Shown: in pieces, positions 52,895 through 61,949 of the stretch | Position numbering within the stretch: position 1 is the stretch's first letter | How the letters are laid out: each line of letters begins with the position of its first letter | DNA from: CAWHJN01 sp963829705 | Lineage (GTDB): Bacteria > Bacteroidota > Rhodothermia > Rhodothermales > BA12 | Assembly (NCBI GenBank): GCA_963829705.1 | Contig: CAWHJN010000005.1 | Location: 1-64,000, forward strand | Direction: 5' to 3' | DNA length: 64,000 bases | Translations under genes and position numbers: made by a program | The notes under the pieces: generated by a model | Database searches by the model: none | Told to the model about the DNA's origin: nothing | The model's input: only the letters and a program-made list of their open reading frames with translations

Positions 52895-54373
52895 ATGTTT
52901 CACGTGAAACGTTACGCCGCCCTCTGCCTGCTCGCCGTTTTCCTCGTTGGCTGTGCCTCCGTATCTCGCGACCTCGTGACAGGCAAGCGAAAGGCATTCG
53001 GGTACGACTGGAGCCAACAGGTGCAGATCGGGCAGGAAGCCGACCCGCAGATCGTATCGCAATACGGCGTGTACGACGATCCTGAACTCAGTGCGTACGT
53101 GACGCAGGTAGGACAGCGGGTGCTGGCCGTGAGCCATCTGCGGAGGGCCGACACGCCGCAGGAGGTGCTCAACACGACGTTCACGTTCCGGGTGCTCGAC
53201 AGCCCCATCATCAACGCCTTCGCCCTGCCGGGCGGGTTTATCTACGTTACACGTGGTTTGCTGACCCACTGCGAGAACGAGGCACAACTCGCGATGGTGC
53301 TGGGGCACGAACTCACCCACGTTTCGCGCCAGCACTCGGCGCGCCAGGCCTTCGAAGCGCAGCGCAACCAGTATCTGCTACTCGGGGGTGCACTACTCGG
53401 CCAGGCGGCGCTCGGCGGCAGTGCGGCGGAGAATATCCTGGGGCTTGGGGGGCAAGTAGCGCAGTTACTCTCGCTCAAATATAGCCGAGGCGACGAGCGT
53501 GAGGCCGACAACTGGGGTACCGAGTACGCCGCGCTGGCAGGCTACGAGGCACGTGAGGGAGCCGCGTTCTTCCACGTCCTCGACCGCATCCAGCAGGAGA
53601 GTGGGGGAGCTATCCCAAACTGGCAGTCCAGCCATCCCGACCCCGGTGAGCGCGAACAGACCATCCGTCAGCTCGCGGCGGAGTGGGAGAGTAAGGCCAA
53701 CATGACCATCGTGAACCGAGACGAGTTGCTGGCACACGTCGCGGGCGTGGTCTTCGGAGAAAACCCCCGCAACGGATATGTCCAGAACGGAACGTTCTTG
53801 CATCCCGAGTTGCGTTTCCAGTTCGACGTGCCGCGCGGCTACCAGGTCGTCAACGAAGCCGCACGCGTGATCGTCGTCGAACCCAATGGCGCGGCGTATG
53901 CCATCATGACCCTCAGCAACGAATCGGCGGCGCAGCAGGCAACGGCGTTCGCACAGCAGGAGGGCGTGCAGGTCTCCGACAGCGGCACGGACCGCGTAAA
54001 TGGACTCACCGCGGCATACGTGCTCGCCAATGCACAGACGCAACAGGGCGTGTTGAGCGTGCTCTTCTACGCAATCGAGTATGCAGGCAACACGTACGAA
54101 TTCACGGGCATCACCTCGCAGCAGGGATATAGCACGTACGGGCGCGACTTTCAGACGATCATGCGGAGCTTCCGCCCGCTGACCGATAACCGCCTGCTCA
54201 ACGTGCAGCCTGCCCGCATCGACCTCGTCAGTGTGCAGCGGGCGACGCCTTTCCAGCAACTCGTTCCCAACGCGCTGCCCCGCGACATCACCGCACTCGA
54301 CCTCGCCATCGCCAACCAGGTGGAACTGAGCGAGACGATCCCGGCAGGCACGCGCGTCAAGTTGCTGAAATAA
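52895..54373 (+). CDS. M48-family metalloprotease lipoprotein
   Basis: The 492-residue protein starts at the ATG at 52895 within a parS-like site (MFHVKRYAALCLLAVFLVGC), giving a lipoprotein signal with lipobox LVGC. The M48 zinc site is HELTH (in LGHELTHVSRQHSARQA) with the third ligand in RGDEREADNWG. The C-terminal 170 residues (from about 300) form a beta-rich domain of unknown role. Related BepA/LoiP proteases act in outer-membrane quality control. The frame extends upstream to 52853, but that start would hide the signal peptide. Confidence 0.92.
   Translation: MFHVKRYAALCLLAVFLVGCASVSRDLVTGKRKAFGYDWSQQVQIGQEADPQIVSQYGVYDDPELSAYVTQVGQRVLAVSHLRRADTPQEVLNTTFTFRVLDSPIINAFALPGGFIYVTRGLLTHCENEAQLAMVLGHELTHVSRQHSARQAFEAQRNQYLLLGGALLGQAALGGSAAENILGLGGQVAQLLSLKYSRGDEREADNWGTEYAALAGYEAREGAAFFHVLDRIQQESGGAIPNWQSSHPDPGEREQTIRQLAAEWESKANMTIVNRDELLAHVAGVVFGENPRNGYVQNGTFLHPELRFQFDVPRGYQVVNEAARVIVVEPNGAAYAIMTLSNESAAQQATAFAQQEGVQVSDSGTDRVNGLTAAYVLANAQTQQGVLSVLFYAIEYAGNTYEFTGITSQQGYSTYGRDFQTIMRSFRPLTDNRLLNVQPARIDLVSVQRATPFQQLVPNALPRDITALDLAIANQVELSETIPAGTRVKLLK
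52896..52911. promoter_or_regulatory. Second parS-like partition site (15 of 16)
   Basis: TGTTTCACGTGAAACG differs from the perfect site only in the last base. It overlaps the start codon of the M48 gene by two bases, so it encodes FHVKR after the initial Met. It lies 10.2 kb from the first site. Confidence 0.7.
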
Positions 54374-54375
54374 TG

Positions 54376-54795
54376 CTACTCGGCGTCGGAGGGCGGGATG
54401 AGCACGGCTTCACCGCCGACCGACATTTTGCCGTTGTAGTAGCCGTAGACCTTCATCCGGACGTGCTTGAACCGCTCGATCTTTTCTGCGACTTGCACCT
54501 CGATGGTCACCTCGGAGCCAACGGGCACGGGCCGCAGGAATTTGGCTGAGATGGACACTGCCACGCTGCCCGCACCGGGATAGTCGCGCCCGAGCACTTT
54601 CGAGACAATGCTGAGGAGCAGCACGCCGTGGACGATGGGCTTGCCCCCAGGCGCGTGTTGCGCCGCGTAATCGGCGTCGAGGTGGATGGGGTTGTCGTCG
54701 CCTGAGACCTGCGCGAACAGGCGTACGTCTTCGGCAGTGATGGTGCGCGTGACGGCGTGGCGGTCGCCGACTTGCATGGATTCGTAGGTGTTCAT
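54376..54795 (-). CDS. MaoC-like (R)-specific enoyl-CoA hydratase
   Basis: The 139-residue hot-dog protein has the catalytic block SGDDNPIHLDADYA (Asp/His pair) and IVHGVLLLSIVSKVLGRDYPG. Such enzymes hydrate crotonyl-type enoyl-CoAs. It is convergent with the M48 gene, two bases apart. A role alongside the GCDH product crotonyl-CoA is possible but not shown. Confidence 0.88.
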   Translation of the reverse strand: MNTYESMQVGDRHAVTRTITAEDVRLFAQVSGDDNPIHLDADYAAQHAPGGKPIVHGVLLLSIVSKVLGRDYPGAGSVAVSISAKFLRPVPVGSEVTIEVQVAEKIERFKHVRMKVYGYYNGKMSVGGEAVLIPPSDAE

Positions 54796-54914
54796 GGAAG
54801 CGAGATTGGATCAGGTGCGAGAACATACGCACGCACCCATACCGCACCGTTCGAGGAAAAAGCACGAAACGGATGCATTGGGCTTCGGGTATCGGAGCGA
54901 CTCCCTTGCGTTTC

Positions 54915-55709
54915 ATGCCTGCACCGACTGCCCAACCCCTCGTGAGCTGCCTCATGGTGACGGCCAACCGGGCCGCGCTGTGCCAGCGCTCGGTGCGCTG
55001 CTTCCTGCGGCAGACGTGGCCCAACCTCGAACTCGTCGTCGTGGACGACGGCCGCGAAGACCTGACGCCGGTGTTACAGGACGTGCCCACCGAGAAGCTG
55101 AAGTACATCAGGCTGCCGCCCGACGAGCAGAACGTGCTGGGCGCGCTGCGAAACCGCACGCTCGACGAGGCCACGGGCGACTTCATGGCGCAGTGGGATG
55201 ACGACGACTGGTACCACGCCGAGCGCATCGAAATGCAGATGCAGCCCCTCCTCAGCGGGACGGACTCCTGCACCCTCAGCGCCTCGCTGATGCACCTCAA
55301 CACCCCGCAATTCCTCCACCGGCCCTACGTGGGGTCGCTCAAAGGCGGCGTGCCTGGCAGCATCGTCCACCGCCGCGACGATGCCATCCGCTACCCCGCG
55401 CTGCGGCGGGCAGAAGACACCGTGTACCTCGACGAATGGAAGGCGCGCGCCACCGCCACGCTGCCGCCTTCCGATGCGCACCTGTTCATCCGGGCATTCC
55501 ACGGCAGCAACACGTGGGAAGTGGAGCACTTCACCCGCCGCATCCGCAACACGCCGAGCGCGCTGGCCGCGTACGCCTGGCACCGAGGCGTGAAAAAGAA
55601 CCTGTTCGGCCATCCGCGTTTCAAGCTAAACGCAAAAGCACGAGAAGCCTTCGAGACGTACCTCACCGATTCGGTAGAACTCGGGCTCCTGCCGCCGGAA
55701 GGGGTATGA
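54915..55709 (+). CDS. Family 2 glycosyltransferase
   Basis: The 264-residue protein (ATG at 54915) has the GT-A fold opening PLVSCLMVTANRAALCQRSV, LELVVVDDGRED and the metal-binding acidic run MAQWDDDDWYHAERIEMQ. Donor and acceptor are unknown. Its TGA overlaps the next gene's ATG, starting a run of three coupled genes. Confidence 0.85.
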   Translation: MPAPTAQPLVSCLMVTANRAALCQRSVRCFLRQTWPNLELVVVDDGREDLTPVLQDVPTEKLKYIRLPPDEQNVLGALRNRTLDEATGDFMAQWDDDDWYHAERIEMQMQPLLSGTDSCTLSASLMHLNTPQFLHRPYVGSLKGGVPGSIVHRRDDAIRYPALRRAEDTVYLDEWKARATATLPPSDAHLFIRAFHGSNTWEVEHFTRRIRNTPSALAAYAWHRGVKKNLFGHPRFKLNAKAREAFETYLTDSVELGLLPPEGV

Positions 55710-56782
55710 AGGTCGTCTACCTCCTCACGTACCCCATCTACCACGACGGATGGTCGGCGGAGGCGTGGTTACGCATCGAGAACCAGAACCGGTGGATTCC
55801 GGGCGTACTGGCCGAGATGGGGCACGAGGTCGAGTACTGGGCAGGAGACTACGAAGCGGGCACGCACGTCTCGCGCATGGAGGGTTTTCCAGACTACCCG
55901 ATCCGCCTCTTCGCCACCGACCCGCGAGGGCGGCGCACCAAGTTCCACACGAGCCCTGACCTCGTGGCCCACGCCCGCGCCCATCCCGCCAATCTATACC
56001 TGCTCAAAGGCGTCGATGGGGGGTTGGGAGAGCGGCTGCTCACCGAGGTGATCCTGCCCGGGCAGCTTCCGTTCGTGTACGTCACGGGTGGCAAATACCG
56101 GGGTCGGCACGCCCGCCGTGCCCTCGCCACGGTGTACGAAACCTCCGCTCAAGCCGAGCACCTCCTTCAACCCCGCTGGCCGTGGCAGCCCATCGCGCCT
56201 GAGCGGCTCATTCCTATGCCCAAATCGGTGGATACCGATGTGTTCAGGCCCCTCGGCGTGCCACGCCGCTACGACGTACTTACCGTCTGCCGCCTCGACA
56301 GGCGCAACAAGAGCTTCGAGGAACTGGGCAGGCTCTCGGAGCACGTCCGGGTGGGCGTGGTGGGGGGCGGAGGCGACGAAGCCGTGCTGCGCGATGCCTA
56401 CCCACGCATCGACTGGGTTGGGCGGCAACCCAACAGCGAGATTCCGACGTGGATCAACCGGGCGCGCCTCTTTCTTCACAATGGCCTGCGTGAGCGACGG
56501 CCCACCCGCGACTTCTTCCCCCGCGTGATCGCCGAGGCCATGGCCTGTGGCACACCGGTCGTTGCCTTCGACGATTGCATCGGTTCGGACGTTATTCCGG
56601 AAAACACGGGCCTGCGTGTGGCACGGCAGCACGTGGTGACGGCCGTGGAAAACGCCCTCGCTCACCCCGACGCACTCGAAGCGATGCGGCACGCGGCGCG
56701 GGCGCACGCCGTCGAGCACCTGGGCAAACGCTCCAGCCACGACGCCCTGCGCGCCGTGCTGAACCTGGCCGAGGCGGCGTGA
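55706..56782 (+). CDS. GT4-type glycosyltransferase
   Basis: The 358-residue protein has a GT-B fold layout: LTVCRLDRRNKSFEELGRLS (about residue 192) and the donor-binding region RDFFPRVIAEAMACGTPVV (about 270). The usual E-x7-E is D-x7-E here (DFFPRVIAE). The N-terminal MKVVYLLTYPIYHDGWSAEA is short for the acceptor domain. It overlaps its neighbours at both ends (ATGA and GTGA). Confidence 0.85.
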   Translation: MKVVYLLTYPIYHDGWSAEAWLRIENQNRWIPGVLAEMGHEVEYWAGDYEAGTHVSRMEGFPDYPIRLFATDPRGRRTKFHTSPDLVAHARAHPANLYLLKGVDGGLGERLLTEVILPGQLPFVYVTGGKYRGRHARRALATVYETSAQAEHLLQPRWPWQPIAPERLIPMPKSVDTDVFRPLGVPRRYDVLTVCRLDRRNKSFEELGRLSEHVRVGVVGGGGDEAVLRDAYPRIDWVGRQPNSEIPTWINRARLFLHNGLRERRPTRDFFPRVIAEAMACGTPVVAFDDCIGSDVIPENTGLRVARQHVVTAVENALAHPDALEAMRHAARAHAVEHLGKRSSHDALRAVLNLAEAA

Positions 56783-57801
56783 AAGCATTTTTTCAGCACC
56801 TCAGCACCCGGTACGCCGCATTCAAAGACACGCCTGCGGGGCAGCGCGTCCAGCGTGTCGGGCGGCGGCTCGTGTTCGCGCTGCTCGTCGGCTACCTGCT
56901 CTATCAGTTCAGCAAGATCGGCTGGGCTGACATCCTGACGTCGCTGCCAACGAGCCCGCTGTTCTACGTCATCTTCCTGCTGCTCTACTTCGCGCTGCCG
57001 GTCACCGAGAGCCTGGTGTACAGCCTCACGTGGCCCAGCACGCTCCGGCAGAACCTGCCCGCATTCCTCAAGAAGCGCGTCTACAACAAGGACTTCCTCG
57101 GGTACTCGGGTGAGGTGTACCTGTACACGTGGGCACGCCGCAACGTACAGATGTCCGCCCGCGCCATCTTGAGCGCCATCAAGGACAACACCATCGTATC
57201 GTCTGCCGCCTCGACGGTGTTTGCCGTGTCGCTGCTCGTGGCCTTTCTGGCGCTGGGCGACGTGGGGCTGCTGGGGTGGGACGCCGCCACGGGAGCGCGC
57301 GTGGCGTGGGGCGCCGTCGCGGTGACGGTCGTGCTCGTGGTGGCGGCCGTGCTGCTGCGCCGTCGGCTGTTCGGCATCGGCGCGCGGCTGCTGGGGGTCA
57401 CGTTTGTGATCTACTTTCTGCGCCTCGTGGCGATGAACGTGCTGCAGGTGGGGCAGTGGTCGCTGGCGGTGCCGGGCGTGGGGTGGAGGGCGTGGTTCGT
57501 CTTTCTGGCGGTGCAAGTCATCGTGAGCCGCATCCCGTTTCTGCCCGCGCGCGACCTGGTGTTTCTGGGCGCGAGCGTCGAGGTGGCGGCGGCGCTGGGC
57601 ATCGACCGGGCGGCGGTGGCGGGGATGCTGGTGGCCCTCAGCGCGTGCGACAAAACCCTCAACCTGCTGCTGTTCACACTCGTGAGCGCCTTCGACCGCG
57701 ATGCGGGCCGAGGGCCCGAACCCCTTCCGCCCGACGAGGCCGACGCCCCGCAGGTGCTCGCCGATCTTCCCGAAGATGCCACGCCGGACATGCCGCGCTG
57801 A
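56779..57801 (+). CDS. Multi-pass membrane protein, possibly flippase-like
   Basis: The 340-residue protein (GTG at 56779, overlapping the GT4 stop) has about seven hydrophobic segments (RLVFALLVGYLLYQFS, FYVIFLLLYFALPVTESLVY, VFAVSLLVAFLAL and others) and an acidic tail. It may be related to the lysylphosphatidylglycerol synthase transmembrane/flippase-like group, often beside glycosyltransferases, but I see no diagnostic motif. Being coupled to two glycosyltransferases suggests export or modification of their product. Confidence 0.6.
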   Translation: MKAFFQHLSTRYAAFKDTPAGQRVQRVGRRLVFALLVGYLLYQFSKIGWADILTSLPTSPLFYVIFLLLYFALPVTESLVYSLTWPSTLRQNLPAFLKKRVYNKDFLGYSGEVYLYTWARRNVQMSARAILSAIKDNTIVSSAASTVFAVSLLVAFLALGDVGLLGWDAATGARVAWGAVAVTVVLVVAAVLLRRRLFGIGARLLGVTFVIYFLRLVAMNVLQVGQWSLAVPGVGWRAWFVFLAVQVIVSRIPFLPARDLVFLGASVEVAAALGIDRAAVAGMLVALSACDKTLNLLLFTLVSAFDRDAGRGPEPLPPDEADAPQVLADLPEDATPDMPR

Positions 57802-57840
57802 CCCGCACTGGCATACTGTTGGCACCTGTAGAGGCACACC

Positions 57841-57859
57841 CGCGAACGCCCTTTTCGCG
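57841..57859 (+). terminator. Weak hairpin after the membrane protein gene
   Basis: CGCGAA (57841-57846) pairs with TTCGCG (57854-57859) around a seven-base loop. There is no U-tract. The surrounding spacer also holds an imperfect direct repeat (GTAGAGGCACACCCGCG at 57828-57844 and CTACAGAGACACCCGCG at 57905-57921). Confidence 0.3.
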
Positions 57860-57959
57860 TTGATCGTACGGCTTCCCAACCCTGCTGCGCGCCGGGGTGT
57901 CCTCCTACAGAGACACCCGCGTTTCTCTTCTGTACACGCCTGACTCACCGACTCCCCTG

Positions 57960-58655
57960 ATGACGTTTCGTCTTTCTCTTTTCCTCTCCCTGCTCTTCCT
58001 CTCCGCGATGCCTGCCAGCGGCCAGCGCACGGTCATCGAAGATTTCCAGCGCTATGACGTTGGCACCACGCCCGAGCGGTGGCACCGCATCGAAGGCCGA
58101 GGCACGGTCGCCATCAACCAGTCGTACCTGCGTACAAATGAGTACTTCAAGGTGGTGAACGTAGACGGACGCAAGGCGCTCGAAGGGTTCACGCGCGGCA
58201 TGTCGCACAGCATCGTGCTGCCCAACGGGCATGGCTACGACTGGCGGCTCAGCCAGAAGCCCTGGCTTTCGTGGATGTGGAAAGCCCAGCACCTGCCTAC
58301 GCGCGCGCGGGAAGACGAGAAGGACAAAAACGACGTCGGCATCGCCGTTTACGTCACCTTCGACGCCGACGTGCTGGGGCGGCCCCGCAGCATCAAATAC
58401 ACGTACAGCAGCACCCTGCCCGTCGGCACCGTCATCAGCTTCGGCAGCCGGCTGAAGGCCATCGTCGTGGACTCGGGCGCGAGCAAGATGGGCGCGTGGC
58501 GCCGCGTAAACCGCAACGTAGTCGCAGATTACAAGCAGGTCTTCGGGGGCGAACCCGGCAGCGACACACCGCTTTCGATCATGATCTGGTCGGACTCCGA
58601 CAGCACCGGCGATTACGCAAAAGTGTTTATCGACGACCTAGCGTTGAACTCGTGA
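57960..58655 (+). CDS. DUF3047 secreted protein
   Basis: The 231-residue protein has a signal peptide (MTFRLSLFLSLLFLSAMPASGQ) and a DUF3047 body: IEDFQRYDVGTTPERWHRIEG, WRLSQKPWLSWMWKAQHLP and NDVGIAVYVTFDADVLGRP, with SIMIWSDSDSTGDYAKVFIDDL at the end. The family is exported and of unknown function, with a jelly-roll-like look. It may be co-transcribed with carbonic anhydrase 97 bases on. Confidence 0.82.
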   Translation: MTFRLSLFLSLLFLSAMPASGQRTVIEDFQRYDVGTTPERWHRIEGRGTVAINQSYLRTNEYFKVVNVDGRKALEGFTRGMSHSIVLPNGHGYDWRLSQKPWLSWMWKAQHLPTRAREDEKDKNDVGIAVYVTFDADVLGRPRSIKYTYSSTLPVGTVISFGSRLKAIVVDSGASKMGAWRRVNRNVVADYKQVFGGEPGSDTPLSIMIWSDSDSTGDYAKVFIDDLALNS

Positions 58656-58751
58656 ACAAGGGCGTTGCAGGGGGATGCTGACTCTTGCCGCTCAGAGTAT
58701 GTAGGTTCAGTTTCGCCCCCAGACCCTGCAAACGCCTTCGCCCAGAAAACT

Positions 58752-59375
58752 ATGGACACAGCCCTCGCCGCCCTCCAACGCCTGAAAGACGGCAACCAGC
58801 GCTTCGTCGAAGGCAGGGAACGCCAGGGATCGCTCGATATCCAGGCGCGGCGCGCCACGCTGGTGAACGGGCAGGCCCCGTTCGCCACCATCCTCGGCTG
58901 CTCCGACTCGCGGGTGCCCGCAGAACTGGTGTTCGACCAGGGAGTGGGCGACCTGTTCGTGATCCGCGTGGCCGGCAACATCGTCGCGCCCTCGCTCGTG
59001 GGCAGCATCGAGTTCGCCGTAGAACAGTTCGGCACGCGGCTCGTGGTGGTGCTGGGCCACACCAAATGCGGGGCCGTCACAGCGACCATCGACGAGTTGG
59101 AACGCCCGATGGAAACGCGCTCGCCCAACCTCCATTCCATCGTCGGCCGCATCCGCCCCGCCGTGGAGACGCTCATGGAAACCGACCTGCGCCACGATCA
59201 CGACGCCCTCCTGCGCTACGCCGTGCGCGCCAACATCCGCGCTTCCGTCAGCCAACTCCGGCACGCCTCGCAGATTCTGGAGAATCTGACGCAGAACGAT
59301 GGCCTGCTGGTGGTGGGGGCCGAGTATTCGCTCGAAACGGGCGTGGTCGAGTTTTTCAACGGCACCGCTGCGTAA
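58752..59375 (+). CDS. Beta-class carbonic anhydrase
   Basis: The enzyme interconverts CO2 and bicarbonate. The 207-residue protein has zinc ligands Cys and the Asp-Arg pair in ILGCSDSRVPAELVFDQG, and His and Cys in VVLGHTKCGAV, with RVAGNIVAPSLVGSIEFAVE. The ATG at 58752 follows a spacer with no strong signal. There is no export signal, so it is cytoplasmic. Confidence 0.94.
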   Translation: MDTALAALQRLKDGNQRFVEGRERQGSLDIQARRATLVNGQAPFATILGCSDSRVPAELVFDQGVGDLFVIRVAGNIVAPSLVGSIEFAVEQFGTRLVVVLGHTKCGAVTATIDELERPMETRSPNLHSIVGRIRPAVETLMETDLRHDHDALLRYAVRANIRASVSQLRHASQILENLTQNDGLLVVGAEYSLETGVVEFFNGTAA

Positions 59376-59426
59376 CCTCTCTTCCCGCCGTCCGGCGCGG
59401 TTCTTTCGCTTACCCTCTCGCCTCTC

Positions 59427-61946
59427 GTGAACACGTTTTTCGAAAAGCTGCGCCCATTCATCCGCTGGGTGGCGCGCCATCCGAGCATCGTCGTTGTGGC
59501 GGCGCTGCTGCTGAGTGTGCTGGCCTTCACCGCGGCCCGCCACCTCACCATCGACCCGGACTTCGCCAACCTCCTGCCCGCCGATTACCCTAGTGTGCAG
59601 GCGCTCGATAAACTGCGCGCCAACGTCGGCGGCGAGAGCGAGGCGGCCGTCGCCATCGAGAGCGGGTCGTTCGAGGCCAACAGGGCGTTTGCCGAGGCCC
59701 TCATCCCCCGCGTACTCGAACTGCGCCCAAATCCTGACGCCGAGCCGTTCTTCCGGCGCGTCGAGTACAAGCGCGAGGTGGATTTCCTCCAGCGCAACGC
59801 CCTCTACTTCGCCACCGACCGCGAACTGGACGAACTGGAAGACTACCTGCTCGGCTTGCAGGAGGACGCGCGCCTCGAAGCCAACCCCTTTTACGTCGAC
59901 CTCGGCGAAGATTTCGACGACGAGGACGCCACGATGGAGGACGATCCGGCGGCGCGCATGAAAGAGTCCTACGACCGCATCGTCGGCACCGAGTACCCGG
60001 TTTCACCCGATAGCACCGTGCTCGTGCTGAAATTCTACCCGTCAGGCTCGCAGACCAATACAGGCAACACGCGGCGGGCCTACGACCGCCTCGACGCGCT
60101 CATCGCGGAGATGAAGCCGACGGACTACGCGCCCGACATGCAGGTGACGACGGCGGGGAGGTTGTACCGCCAGCTCGTCGAGGTGCAGAGCATCCAGAAC
60201 GACGTCACCGGCTCCTTCGGCGTGGGCGCGCTGTGCGTGCTCTTGTCGGTGCTGCTCTACTTCAGCTACAAAGCGTACCAGGCGCGGGCGGGCAAAAAGT
60301 TCGACGCGCGTGTGCTGATGCTCACGCTGGCACGCGCGCCCGTACTGGCGCTGCTGATCGCCCTCCCGCTGCTGATGAGTTTGTCGTGGACGGGCGGCAT
60401 CGCCTACCTGATGTTCACCACGCTCAACCTGATGACGGCCACGCTGGGGCTGGTGCTCTTCGGGCTGGGCATCGACTACGGCATCCATTTTTACGCCCGC
60501 TACGCCGAGGAGCGCGCGCGCGGCCACAGCGCCGTCGACGCCGTCGAGCACACGTTCATGTCCACGGCGCAGGCCATCACCATCGGCGCGCTCTCCACGG
60601 CGGCGGCGCTCTACGTGATCGTGTTCGCGGACTTCAAGGGCTTCAGCGAGTTCGGCTTCATCGCGGGCACAGGTGTGCTGCTGGCGCTGGTGAGCATGAC
60701 CGTCGTGATGCCCGCGCTGCTGGTGCTGTTTGAAAAGTGGCGCGTGCTCGACTTTACCGCCCAGCGGGCCACCGAGCCGCACGCCGGGCCGGGCGGCAAG
60801 GCGTATCCGGCCTTCAAAGCCATCGTGGTCGCGTCGTTCGCGGCAGTCGTGTTGGCCGTCGTGTTTCTGCCGCGCGTGTCGTTCGAGTACGACTTCTCGA
60901 CGCTCGAACCGACGTACGAGGCCTACAACGCCCGCAACGCGCCCATCTGGAAGGTCTCGACGAGCACGCGGCGCAACCCGGCGTACATCGTCACCGACAC
61001 GCCCGAGGAGATTCCTGCCGTCGTGGCCGCCGTGCAGGCGCGGCAGGCGGAGGACTCGACGACGCTGATCTCGGAGGTCGAGAGCCTGCAGCAGCGCTTT
61101 CCAACGACGCCGTCGGAGGCGCAGCGACGCCTCGACCGCATCGCGTACATCCGCGAACTGCTCGCCGACGATTTCCTCTCCGCCGAGCCCAACGCCGACC
61201 TCGAGAAGTTGCGGATAGCGGCCTCTACCGCCGAGCCGCTCGCCCTCGCCGACGTGCCCGAGTCCATCCGGTCGCAGTACACCAACAAGGCGGGCGAGAT
61301 CGGCAACTTCGTGCTCATCTACCCCGACCCCGACCGCTCCCTCTCCGACGGGCGCACGTCGATCAAGTTCTCCGACGAAGTCGGCACCCTCACGACTGCC
61401 GACGGGACGGTGTACCACGCCGGTTCGACGTCGCTCGTGGCGGCGGACATGCTGCGGCTCATGCGGGGCGAGGCCCCTTACGCCATCGGCGCGACGTTTT
61501 TGATGGTGACACTGCTCATGTTCGTCAACTTCCGCAGCGTGCGCTGGGCGCTGCTGGCAATGATTCCGCTGGTGGTGGGCGTGCTGTGGATGCTGCTGGG
61601 GATGGAGTTTTTCGGCTTCAGACTCAACTTCTACAACCTCGTGGTGCTGCCTGCCGTGCTCGGCATCGGCAACGACGCGGGCGTCCACATCGTCCACCGC
61701 TACCGCGAGGAGGGGCCGGGGTCGCTGCGCTTCATCCTGCGCTCAACGGGCGAGCACGTGTTCATGTCGAGCTTGACGACGATGATCGGCTTCGGCGGAT
61801 TGCTGTTGAGTTTCCATCCCGGTTTGCGCTCCATCGGGCAGTTGGCGGTGCTGGGCATTGGCACGACGCTGGTCGCCGCGCTCGTCTTCCTGCCGGCCCT
61901 CCTCCAGTGGATCGAGGCGCGCGACCCGCAGGCGGCCACCCGCTGA
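59427..61946 (+). CDS. HpnN/MMPL-like RND-family transporter
   Basis: The 839-residue protein (GTG at 59427) has one N-terminal helix, a periplasmic loop (about 40-250), a six-helix bundle (about 255-450) with GIDYGIHFYARYAEE, a second loop, and a second bundle (about 690-830) with GIGNDAGVHIVHRYREE. This is the internal repeat of RND permeases. The loops and motifs recall hopanoid exporter HpnN, but no hopanoid biosynthesis gene is in view, so the substrate may be another lipid. Confidence 0.85.
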   Translation: MNTFFEKLRPFIRWVARHPSIVVVAALLLSVLAFTAARHLTIDPDFANLLPADYPSVQALDKLRANVGGESEAAVAIESGSFEANRAFAEALIPRVLELRPNPDAEPFFRRVEYKREVDFLQRNALYFATDRELDELEDYLLGLQEDARLEANPFYVDLGEDFDDEDATMEDDPAARMKESYDRIVGTEYPVSPDSTVLVLKFYPSGSQTNTGNTRRAYDRLDALIAEMKPTDYAPDMQVTTAGRLYRQLVEVQSIQNDVTGSFGVGALCVLLSVLLYFSYKAYQARAGKKFDARVLMLTLARAPVLALLIALPLLMSLSWTGGIAYLMFTTLNLMTATLGLVLFGLGIDYGIHFYARYAEERARGHSAVDAVEHTFMSTAQAITIGALSTAAALYVIVFADFKGFSEFGFIAGTGVLLALVSMTVVMPALLVLFEKWRVLDFTAQRATEPHAGPGGKAYPAFKAIVVASFAAVVLAVVFLPRVSFEYDFSTLEPTYEAYNARNAPIWKVSTSTRRNPAYIVTDTPEEIPAVVAAVQARQAEDSTTLISEVESLQQRFPTTPSEAQRRLDRIAYIRELLADDFLSAEPNADLEKLRIAASTAEPLALADVPESIRSQYTNKAGEIGNFVLIYPDPDRSLSDGRTSIKFSDEVGTLTTADGTVYHAGSTSLVAADMLRLMRGEAPYAIGATFLMVTLLMFVNFRSVRWALLAMIPLVVGVLWMLLGMEFFGFRLNFYNLVVLPAVLGIGNDAGVHIVHRYREEGPGSLRFILRSTGEHVFMSSLTTMIGFGGLLLSFHPGLRSIGQLAVLGIGTTLVAALVFLPALLQWIEARDPQAATR

Positions 61947-61949
61947 GCG

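Noticed and set aside
60042..61697. 551-codon frame opposite the HpnN-like gene
   Set aside because: His/Arg/Gln-rich antisense shadow; the plus strand has clear RND motifs.
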